36,117 nucleotides of DNA from Zygnema cylindricum (lineage: Eukaryota; Streptophyta; Zygnematophyceae; Zygnematales; Zygnemataceae), in NCBI GenBank assembly GCA_037447655.1, contig JBBHKE010000771.1:434360-470476 (forward strand), written 5' to 3'. Below are positions 18,219 through 27,503 of the stretch, one piece after another. Under the pieces are notes generated by a model. The model was not told where the DNA came from. It did no database searches and was given only the letters and a program-made list of their open reading frames with translations. A program made the translations under genes and the position numbers. Position 1 is the first letter of the stretch. The number at the start of each line of letters is the position of its first letter.

Positions 18219-19490
18219 TATGTCTGGAAATATGATGGAAAACACAACGAATATGATGGAAAACACAACGAATATGCACACAAATGAAACAAATGTTCTT
18301 TTCGTGAACATAAAACCCCTTCCTACATCACCATCTTTTTTGCATTCACCATCATCTTTTGTATCTCTCCCTACAATTTTTTCCCTAAATAATGCCAATT
18401 ATTCTCCCCTTATTCAACGTAGCTCCCCATTTTCCTCCACAAGTTTTCAGGAACATAGATCACTTTCTAAACACCTTGAGAGCGCCGTTCTCACCTTTCT
18501 ACAACAACCTAATAGTTGCCTTACCTACTCAGCCTTTAGTTGCCTCTAGTTCTGTATTATCTCCCACGCAAATAGTTTTTTTACCCCAAAAAAACGTCAT
18601 GTCCACCAAAAAGAAAAAAATCAACAGGGAGCAAAGTTGTTGATAAGGGGTTATCATCGGAGAAAGAGAACTTAAGCCCAAGAAATAGAAATGGAAACTA
18701 GGAGCTATATGAAACGAGGATTTCGAACGTTGCTAAAAAAGAAGAATTTATACAAAGCCCCGATAAAAGCGCTAAGGCAAAATTTGGGTCGAAAGTGGAA
18801 AAGTGGGAATACATCTCGGAAGCATTAAAAGAGAGAGTAGTTAAAAAAGATTGGAGCTCATGTGAAAAAAAGTGGATCAATATGTGTAATGATGATAAAA
18901 AAATTAGGGACTACGATTTTAAATCTCAAGTTGCTCTTTATTTCCCAATAACCAAAAAAGAAAGATCAGAAAACGGATTGGCGACTTCTTTTTCCCAATT
19001 CTTGTTTGACAAGATGGATAATTGGACGTCAAAAAGAGATGTTATAAACCTAAAAGTTACATGAGATACTGGTGATTTATTTCCAACGGTTAACACGGAG
19101 TATGAGGATGAAGAAGATACAATTATCTAGTAACCCAAAATGTTTTGGAGGAAGCAAAGATGGAATACATGCCGGAGGGAGACTTGCAAAAGAGGCTACA
19201 TTTGAAAAAGGAGAAACAGTGGGAGAAGAGGAAGGAAGTGAAAAAAAAGGAGCAAGTTTTGGGTCTCTTCCCTGTGGAGATAAGTTTATGACCGAGAGGA
19301 AAAGAAAAAGAGTCATAAGACAAGGTCAACATGAATATCATGTATTAATCGCTCGAGAAATTGTTGAAAAGATGGACAAAACTATTGAAAAATCTAACAA
19401 CAACAATTTCAACAACAAAAGGAATCCAACAAGTAGTAATTCGAGAACCATAACAAATCGCTCGATAAATTTTTTCAACAGAATCAAGTA
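18219..19490 (+). pseudogene. PIF/Harbinger-associated Myb/SANT-like protein, broken
   Basis: Harbinger elements carry a Myb/SANT DNA-binding partner that helps bring the transposase to nucleus and DNA. Fragments seen: an N-terminal low-complexity part from ATG 18219 (after a 3' splice site), with a 21-bp duplication encoding MMENTTN twice; a frameshift near 18390; a lysine run at 18600 with a second shift; then SEKENLSPRNRNGN, a TAG where Trp is expected, and a helical SANT-like region around 18700-19040 (KFGSKVEKWEYISEAL, SSCEKKW, DDKKIRDYD). After a stop at 19062 come acidic and basic segments and a C-terminal ...IVEKMDKTIEK frame to 19490. The gene lies convergent to the transposase, the usual layout. 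At least two shifts and two or three stops make it inactive. Confidence 0.7.
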
Positions 19491-20500
19491 ATAGTTGGAG
19501 CCATTGAGAAGATTGTCAATGAAGTGATTACGGCAATTACGCCGACCACCGAAAAAATAATGAATGGATGAATTTTGATAGATTTAGGTGTGTAAGATTA
19601 TTTAGTGATTATACAAAAAAATGCCTAACATGATTGGTTAAGGTTCAAGGGTCGAAGCTCAATTTATAATGTTTTGTGTCGGTTCTATGAGTAATCAAAG
19701 CATCTTCTTGCTTTTTGAGGTGTAGAAGGTGATACTTGGATTAAATGGTTTTTATTATAAAACTTTTGTTTTCGTTCACATAGAAAGATAATGGATTGCT
19801 GAAAGTTGAACCATATTTATGAAAGTTGAACCATATTTCCGTTCCTGAAGTTATTAAGAGTTTTTCCCATTAATGTTAATGCTGTATTTTGTATACATAT
19901 ATATCATTGTGTGCAACTTGTATTTGTTGTTTAAGTATTTGATCCTTAAGATTTTATTCCAATGAATGTTTTTTTTGTTTTTATCGTTTGGCAATCCCGA
20001 ATTTAGCACATGGTCAAATGTTTGAAGGTGTTTATCAATACATCGACTTCGCGTTCGCCTTGATATATGATATCGCTGTATTTAATAGATATCAATATTT
20101 ATGGCTTCAATTTTTTAAGACGTAGACATATCAGATATTGAATTAATATTTTAATGTTTATTTTGTTTTCGATATTGGCGGGCTTAACACACAAATGCTG
20201 AATTCTTACGTCAAAGTCTTAAGTATCTCAAAAGGCCAAAAAACATTGTTTGAACATGCATAAAACACATAAAGACAACATGCAAAAATTGCATAAGGGT
20301 ATGGTCAAGAATGAGTAAATTTGGTAACTTATGTGCTTAAGATTGAAAACTCTCAAAAAGATAATAAATCAAGCAATATGAAATCCCAATGTAACATCCT
20401 CGATAAAATATTCATGTTCTAAAATACGACGAAAAAAAGAAAGAGAACAAAATACAAACAAAAAAGAACTAAACCCCTAAAGCAAATATCATCGAGTGTA
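19491..20500. other. intergenic spacer between the two convergent Harbinger genes
   Basis: AT-rich, about 1 kb, no gene recognised. A small direct duplication (GAAAGTTGAACCATATTT at about 19801 and 19819) is visible. It likely holds the 3' ends of both dead transcription units. Confidence 0.4.
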
Positions 20501-20738
20501 TTACTCATCGACATTGATAACTATTCCATCACTCATATCTTCGTCACTCCCATCATCATTAGAATCTTCATTTCCATCGCTTTCACCTGTCACCTTTTCT
20601 TCTTCTCGTTCTTCTTCCATTGCGATACCATTGGTTGCATTTTCATTTAGGGCATTAGTGCCTCTATGCGAGACGTAACGATATAACACATCCATTATTC
20701 TAGCGCCTTGGATTTTAGCAGAAAAACAAGCTTCCGCT

Positions 20739-20806
20739 CGTTTTTCAACATCCCCACTTATCGTGTTTTTGTCGTTTTTCAACATCCCCACTTTCCCGTG
20801 TTTTTC
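20739..20806. repeat. 34-bp tandem duplication in the transposase
   Basis: CGTTTTTCAACATCCCCACTT occurs at 20739 and 20773, each followed by a CGTGTTTTT stretch. Not a multiple of three, so it shifts the frame near the transposase C-terminus. Confidence 0.85.
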
Positions 20807-21085
20807 TTTCTAGAAACAAGCAAGAAGCCTATTAGCGAACGCCTTTCAAGGCATTAGCTCGCTCTTTTTTAAACTCTAATTCTCAATCGATGTCTAGTTC
20901 ACCTCTCGCAATAGAAATATTATGGAGAATACATACCGCAAGAATACATGCCACCAACGTCTTCCTTTTCAGATAGTAGAATTTTGGAAGATGCCTCCAT
21001 TGTGCCTTCAATTTCCCGAAGGCTTTGTGCACCACCATTTTTTGCTGCAGAATGTTGAAAATTGATTTTTTCTGAGAAGTAGATA

Positions 21086-21205
21086 GTTTCAAACCGAGGT
21101 AAAGTACAATGAGATTGGGATGGAGAGCATACCCGGCATCTCCTTGTTTCAAACCGAGGTAAAGTACAATGAGATTGGGATGGAGAGCATACCCGGCATC
21201 TCCGA
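21086..21205. repeat. 60-bp exact tandem duplication in the transposase
   Basis: GTTTCAAACCGAGGTAAAGT... starts at 21086 and again at 21146 with no visible difference, adding 20 residues in frame (GDAGYALHPNLIVLYLGLK repeated) between catalytic regions. The identity implies a recent event. Confidence 0.95.
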
Positions 21206-21882
21206 CAGGATAAGGAGACACTATACTACTTCCCCATTGGAAAGTTTCCCCGCTTGTATTCATGCGACTCTCGAAATTCATCCCCAATATGGATCGCGTG
21301 ATGATAGTTCAATCGTGCATAGAGCCCGCAGAACCCAAATTCAAGTCAATAAATCTCATTTTATTATCTACAACAACTTGAACTACTGTCGAATATTTAT
21401 TTTTGGCGTCAAAATAGTCAATTGGCAAAAAACCCTTTCCTAAGGTAATTTCTATTTGAGTGCAATCTATTGCACCCACACAATTTGGTATTCATTTTTT
21501 TTCTCAAAAAAAAATTTGATGTCTTGTACCGCGTTTTCTCTGGGCCACCTAATCTATTGATGAAGCTTTTTTACAATGGCCAACATAACTTTATTGAAAC
21601 CCTATCCACGGTTGAACGCCCGATACAGCCCGATACCAAATTGTTCCGCAGTACGTACGATACCCCTTTGATGCCCCAATCTCATCAGTGTTATTAACAC
21701 TTGATTTTCCACACTTAATTCTCTATTTTTTATGTGTTGAAGTCCAAGAGATGGCTTAGTGGTGAGCTCGGTTTGTAGTTCATTCATCAGAAAACGAACA
21801 ATTTCTTTTGTAAGCCAGAAGAGTTGTCGAAACACTTATTACTATACTGCGACAATATCTCGTCAACCCAATACACTGTTCT

Positions 21883-22052
21883 TGGTACAACGTAGTATCG
21901 TCCATCCTCATTAGGCCGTAAATTACATATTTGTTGGAGAAGCCCTCTTATGATTTCCGGCATTACGTGGTACAACGTAGTATTGTCCATCCTCATTAGG
22001 CCGTAAATTACATATTTGTTGGAGAAGCCCTCTTATGATTTCCGGTATTACG
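21883..22052. repeat. 85-bp tandem duplication in the transposase
   Basis: TGGTACAACGTAGTAT starts at 21883 and 21968; the copies differ at only two positions. It duplicates the NLRPNEDG(R/Q)YYVVPR region and shifts the frame. Confidence 0.95.
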
Positions 22053-22297
22053 TCCGCGGTTACGTCTTCAACATTTCCTTGGTTATGTCGGTTGTATAAA
22101 ATCGACGACAAGAGTATTTTGGGCAACATTTGTAGTACGCCGTTAATGCGGTGGTGACAATCTGATTCATTACTACCATGCAACGAGCTTTTTTTTGGAA
22201 AGTCATCCTACAAAATTGTGCGATATTTTAATGTTAAGCACTAAAATGTCAAAGTGGGACTGAATATACTGGAGAGGAGAGGAGGGGAGGATGTGTT

Positions 22298-25200
22298 TAG
22301 CCCACATTTCAACTGTAAATTTTAGGTCAGCTACAAGTTAAGCACACATTTGAGTTGTATTATTTAGGTTAGTTATAAGTTCAGCCCACATTTCAACAAA
22401 ATATTCTAGGTTCAGCTTCAAGTTTAGCCCACATTTCAACAAAATATTATAGGTCAGTTACAAGTTCAACCCACATTTCAACAAAATATTTCAAGTTCAA
22501 CCCATATTTCAGCCCACATTTCAACAATATATCTTGGGTCAGCCCACATTACAAGTTCGGCCCAAATTTGAGCAGTATATTAGAAGTTCAGACCACATTT
22601 CAGCAGAATATTCATGGTGAGTTACAAGTTCAACCCACATTTCTGCAAAATATTTAAGTTCAGCCCACATTTCAGCAGAATATTACAAGGTTCAACCCAC
22701 ATTTTCAGCAAAATATTCTAGGTTTTGTTACATGTTCAACCCACATTACAAGTTCACCCACAATTCAACAGGATATTACAAGTTTAACCCACATTTCAGC
22801 AGTATATTCTAGGTCAGCCCACATTACAAGTTCAGTCCACAATTCAACAGTATATTACAAGATCAGCCCACATTTAAACAGAATATTTGAAGTTCAATCC
22901 ACATTTGAGCAGATTATTACAAATTCAACCCACATTTCAGTAGAATATTATAGGATCAGTTACTAGTTCAACCCACATTTAAACAGAATATTCTAGGTTC
23001 AGTTACTAGTTCAACCCACAATTCAGCAGAATATCTGAAGTTCAACCGACATTTTCGCAGAATATTACAGGTTCAACCCACATTTCAGCAAAATATTACA
23101 AGTTTAACCTACATTTCAACAATATATTTTAGGTTTAGATCACATTTTAGCAGAATATTCTAGGTTCACTTACAAGTTTCAGCCCACATTTCAACAGAAT
23201 ATTACAAGTTCAGCCCACATTTCAGCAGAATATTACAAGTTCACCTCACACTTCAACAAAATTTACTTCAGCGGAATATTATAGGTCCAGTTACAAGTTC
23301 AACCCACATTTCAACAAAATATTTGAAGTTCAACCCATATTTCAGCAGAATATAATAGGTTCAGCCCACATTTCAACAGAATATTCTAGGTTCAGTTACA
23401 TATTCAACCCACATTTAAACAGTATATTTTAGGTAAGCCCACATTACAAGTTCAGCCCACATTTCAGTATATTTGAAGTTCAACCCACATTTCAGCAGAA
23501 TATTACAAGTTTAGCCCATATTTCAGCTGAATATTATTGGTTCCACCCACATTTCAACAGAATATTCTAGGTTTTGTTACATGTTCAGCCCACATTTAAG
23601 CAGCATATTTTTGGTCAGCCCACATTAGAAGTTTAACCCACATTTCAGCTGTATATTTGAAGTTCAACCCACATTTTAGCAGAATATTACAAGTTCAACC
23701 CACATTTCAACAGTATATTTTAGGTCAGCCAACATTACGAGTTCAACCTAAATTTGAGCAATATATTAGAAATTTAGCCCACACTTCAGCAAAATATTAT
23801 AGGTGAGTTATAAGTTCAATCTACATTTTAGCAGAATATTTGAAGTTCAGCCCACGTTTCAACAGAATATTACAGGTTCAACCCACATTTCAGCAAAATA
23901 TTCTAGTTTCATTTACATACTCACCCCACATTTCAAGAAAATATTACAAGTTTAGCCCACATTTCAGCAATTCATTTTAGGTTGAGCTCATTTTTAAGCA
24001 GAATCATCTAGGTTCATTTACAAGTTCAACCCTTATTTTTGCAGAATATTACAAGTTCAGCCCACATTTCAGCAAAATATTATAGGTTCAGTTAAATGTT
24101 CAACCCACATTTCAGCGGAATATTATAAGTTTAGCCCACATTTCAACAGTATATTTTAGGTTCAGCTCACATTTTGCAGAATATTATAGGTTCAGATACA
24201 AATTCAACCCAAATTTCAATAGAGCATTACAAGATCAGCTCACATTTCAACAAAATATTATAGGTTCAGCTACAAGTTCGGCCCACATTTAAGCATAATA
24301 TTAGAAATTCAACCCACTTTTCTATAAAATATTACAAGTTTAGCCCAGATTTCAGCAGTATGTTACAAGTTCAGCCCATTTTTTCGCAGATAATAACAAG
24401 TTCAACCCACATTGTTCAACCCATTTTTTCGTAAAATATAACAAGTTCAACCCACATTGTTGAACCCACATTTCAACAGAATATTACAAGTTTAGCCCAC
24501 ATTTCACGAGTATATTTTAGGTTAGCCCACATTACAAGTTCATCCCACATTTCAACAGAATATTTTGAAGTTCAGCCCACATTTTAGCAAAATATTACAA
24601 GTCCAGCCCACATTTATGCAGAGTATTCTAGGTTCAGTTACATATTCAACCTAAATTTTAGCAGTATATTACAAGTTTAGCCCACGTTTCAGCAAGATAT
24701 TTTAGGTTAGCCCAAATTACAAGTTCAACCCATATTTCACCAGTATATTACAAGTTTAGCCCACATTTCAATAGAATATTTGAAGTTCAACCCACATTTC
24801 ATCAGAATATTACAAGTTCAACCCACATTTCAGAAGTATATTTTAGGTCAGCCCACATTACAAGTTCAATCCAAATTTGAGCAGTATATTACAAGTTCAG
24901 CCCACATTTCAGCGGAATATTCTAGGCCACTTACAAGGTTAACCCACGTTTTAACAAAATATTTGACGTTCAGCCCATTTTTGAGCAAAATATTACAAGT
25001 TCCGCCCACATTTCAAAAGAATAATCTTGGTTCAGTTACATGTTCAACCCACATTAGCAAAATATTTCAAGTTTAGCTCACACTTTAGCAGTATATTTTA
25101 GGTTCAGCCCACAATTTAACAAAATATTATAAGTTCAGTTACAAGTTTAGCCCATATTTCAGCAGAATATTACAAGTTCAGCTCACATTTTAACAGAATA

Positions 25201-25915
25201 TTACAAGTTCAGCTTACATTTCAGCAGAATATTCTATGTTCAGCTTACATTTCAGCAGAATATTACAGGTTCAACCCATATTTCAACAGAATATTCTAGG
25301 TTCAGTTACATGTTCAACCCTCATTTGAGTAAAATATTAGAAGTTTAGCCCACATTTCAACAGTATATTTTAGGTTCAGCTCAAATTTCAGTAGAATATT
25401 CTTGGTACAGTCATAAGTTCATCCCACATTTCAACAAAACATTACAAGTTTAGCCTACATTTCAGCAGAATATTACAAGTTCAACTCACATTTCAGCATA
25501 ATATTCTAAGTTCAGTTAAAAGTTCAACCCACATTTCAATAAAATATAACAAGTTCAGCCCACTTTTCAAAAAAATATTACAAGTTCAGCCCAGATTTTA
25601 ACAGTATATTTTAGGTAAGCCCACATTACAAGAGTATATTTTAGGTCAACCCACATTACAAGTTTAGCCCACATTTCAGGAGTACATTTTAGGTCAGCCC
25701 ACATTAGAAGTTTAGCCCACCTTTGAGGAATATATTACAAGTTCATTCCACATTTCAGCAAAATATTACAAGTTCAACCCACATTGTCCAGCCCACATTT
25801 CAGCAAAATAATACAAGTTTAACCCACATTTCACCATTATATTTTAGGTCAGCCCATATCTTATCAGAAACATCCCACTTGTCAACAGAAACAACTCAGC
25901 AGAATATTCTAGTGC
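22298..25915. repeat. 3.6-kb minisatellite of a degenerate 31-bp unit
   Basis: About a hundred units of the form CCCACATTTCAGCAGAATAT + TACAAGTTCAR. Adjacent units at 23181 and 23212 are exactly 31 apart. A longer variant, with CTAGGTTCAGTTACAAGTTC in place of TACAAGTTC, is interspersed, giving 43-44 bp. Units vary mostly at a few positions (CAGCAGA/CAACAAA, AGCCC/AACCC). The period is not a multiple of three and frames through it are accidental. It starts a little after the Harbinger transposase and stops just before an AT repeat. Confidence 0.95.
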
Positions 25916-25929
25916 TATGTTCCGAATTC

Positions 25930-25953
25930 ATATATATACATATAAGTATGCAA

Positions 25954-26040
<87 letters not shown>
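25930..26040. repeat. (AT)n microsatellite
   Basis: TATATACATATAAGTATG-type start, then an uninterrupted AT run to about 26039. Frames across it give Tyr-Ile repeats with no meaning. Confidence 0.95.
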
Positions 26041-26041
<1 letters not shown>

Positions 26042-26178
26042 TATATCTAATACTACAATTACTATATCAGAATATGTTGCACCTCTTTCAGTTCACACTA
26101 GTACCAATTTTACTATCAGTGCGGATGGTCAGACCAGCTCTACTGTGGCTAGCACTTCTCAAAACAGTTTAATATTTT
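26041..26178. other. short unclassified spacer left of the hAT element
   Basis: No gene. It separates the AT microsatellite from the first inverted-repeat base of the hAT element. Confidence 0.3.
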
Positions 26179-26245
26179 TCATAGAGGTTTCATTCGTTAA
26201 AATTTTAAAATTTTTACGATTATGCATTCTTTTTAGGGTTTTTTG

Positions 26246-27169
26246 TAGTGTTGTGTATCGGTAAGGATTTGCCGATAACCGATATGGACCTTTTTTCGGG
26301 TACCCGATAATCGATATATTGGTACGATATATCGCTATCGGTATTATCGTCGATAAATACCCGATATTTATCGGTTTTATCGGCGATAACACCGATATCG
26401 ATAACTATCGGCGATAATTGTACGTACCGTAAAGATAAATGTACGGCTAGTACACTCAACTGTACGTTTTATTCCCCCGGACGCGCCCTTCTAACAACCC
26501 CTATCAACTGAGGTGTACCAATCAGATCGCACAAAAACTACACAAAAAGTACAGAGGCCGCCATGAAATTTGTACGGTTTTGGTACGGATCCAGCAAAAA
26601 CGATGTATCATTCACATTCGACGCCATGGCTTTGTCCCTTTCTTCCTTGGGATCCACTTGGGACCTGCCACGTGTCAATCCGTTGGCATTTTGGCATAAG
26701 GTGCCAAAAGAGCCATTCCGGGATGTCAGCGCTAACGCTGGCCGTCCGCTCGTATTTTCTCATTCCAAGTTGTCCGTTCGATTTCGGCGGCGCGCAGAAT
26801 GTTATTTTGCGTCCGTTGTACTTTTTCCGTTCCATGTTCACCAGTTTGTCGATACAATTCCGTAAGTTTCCGTTAAATTCCTGTTCAGTTAACCGACCAA
26901 CGTTTATGTGCTGCGCTGCCAGTGATAAATCGCAGTTAAACAGAGACGGAACAGATTCTTATACGTGGCATGCCACGCTATATAAAGTAGATAATATAAT
27001 ACAGTATGTTATAAAGTAATATTGTATGCATACTATAACTTTTTGTGTTATCGCCGATATGGAATTTGTTGGTCTCAGACCGATATATCGGGACATCTGA
27101 CTGTTCGATAACCAATAACTATCGGTATCGGTGTTATCGCGATAAATTTGTTACCGATACACAACACTA
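26246..27169. mobile_element. non-autonomous hAT element nested in the larger hAT
   Basis: Perfect inverted ends TAGTGTTGTGTATCGGTAA and its complement at 27151-27169, flanked by a perfect 8-bp duplication GTTTTTTG (26238-26245 and 27170-27177). Both outer arms are dense in ATCGGCGATAA/CCGATA motifs, likely transposase-binding repeats. The middle (about 26460-27000) is less AT-rich and carries a G-box CACGTG (26669-26674) and a TATATAAAG near 26981; a 149-codon frame (26570-27019) has no recognised domain. It belongs with 10312-10674: same end sequence and the motif CCGATAATCGATATAT at offset 58 in both. Confidence 0.9.
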
Positions 27170-27433
27170 GTTTTTTGAACTTTTCGTAAATTTCGTATAG
27201 TATTCGTGTACGGACAGGCTGTACGGATTGTACTTGTACGGACGTACAGAAAGTACGGGTATAAATTGTACGGACAAGAGAATTGTACGTAATTAAAAAA
27301 AAAAAAAAAACGATGTCACTTCATTTCCATTTTTTTCGACTTCTTGACCTTTCTTCCAGGAAGACACGAAGCCACCATTGTAGCCGCATTTGAAGCCTCA
27401 CTAGAGCCGCCATTGAAATCTCTCTTTAGCCTC

Positions 27434-27503
27434 CGCGAACTTTTGTAAACGCAGCCATGCCAAGGATTCGCGAACTTTTGTAAACGCAGCCATGCCAAGG
27501 ATT
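27434..27503 (+). repeat. 35-bp tandem duplication spanning the transposase start codon
   Basis: CGCGAACTTTTGTAAACGCA... begins at 27434 and 27469. It duplicates the ATG and first codons. The upstream ATG (27457) opens MPRIRELL and stops at 27483; the downstream ATG (27492) opens the transposase with MPRIRGTEW. Confidence 0.95.
27457..27483 (+). CDS. 8-codon upstream reading frame before the transposase
   Basis: ATG...TAA encoding MPRIRELL, nine bases before the main start and in the same sequence context as it, because both ATGs lie in copies of one 35-bp repeat. If the transcript starts upstream, scanning ribosomes meet this frame first, so it could lower transposase translation. Only the sequence arrangement is seen; the effect is inference. 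Confidence 0.45.
   Translation: MPRIRELL

Larger units (their letters stand above)
20501..22183 (-). pseudogene. HARBI1-like PIF/Harbinger transposase, broken
   Basis: Reading the minus strand from 22183: an N-terminal region with RPNEDG and YWVDEILSQYSNKCF; a shift, then LTKEIVRFLMNEL, ELSVENQVLITLMRLG and QFGIG; the catalytic segment with VGAIDCTQIEI (first Asp, about 21455); SMHD followed by TGA (second Asp, about 21305); GDAGYALHPNLIVLY; VVHKAFGKLKAQWR (about 21010), where the family has V-E-R-A-F-G; and an ACILAVCILHNI end. A further acidic C-terminal frame runs to 20501. The catalytic Glu is replaced by His. With the stop after HD, frameshifts and three tandem duplications (20739-20806, 21086-21205, 21883-22052) it cannot act. 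Its Myb/SANT partner lies convergent at 18219-19490. Confidence 0.85.

Noticed and set aside
16011-22241. GTGCTTAA (16011) and TTAAGCAC (22234) as Harbinger terminal inverted repeats with TTA duplication
   Set aside because: Eight bases of a partly palindromic sequence is too little; neighbouring bases do not continue the match.
22298-25915. Possible CRISPR array (31-bp direct repeats)
   Set aside because: Repeats are contiguous with no unique spacers, they vary along the array, and the context is eukaryotic transposon DNA.
25723-26264. 149- and 115-codon frames with Tyr-Ile repeats
   Set aside because: They are translations of the minisatellite and the AT microsatellite.
26563-27019. 100- and 149-codon frames in the nested hAT element
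   Set aside because: They overlap each other in two frames, lack a recognisable domain, and lie in a non-autonomous element. Kept only as a note on its interior.
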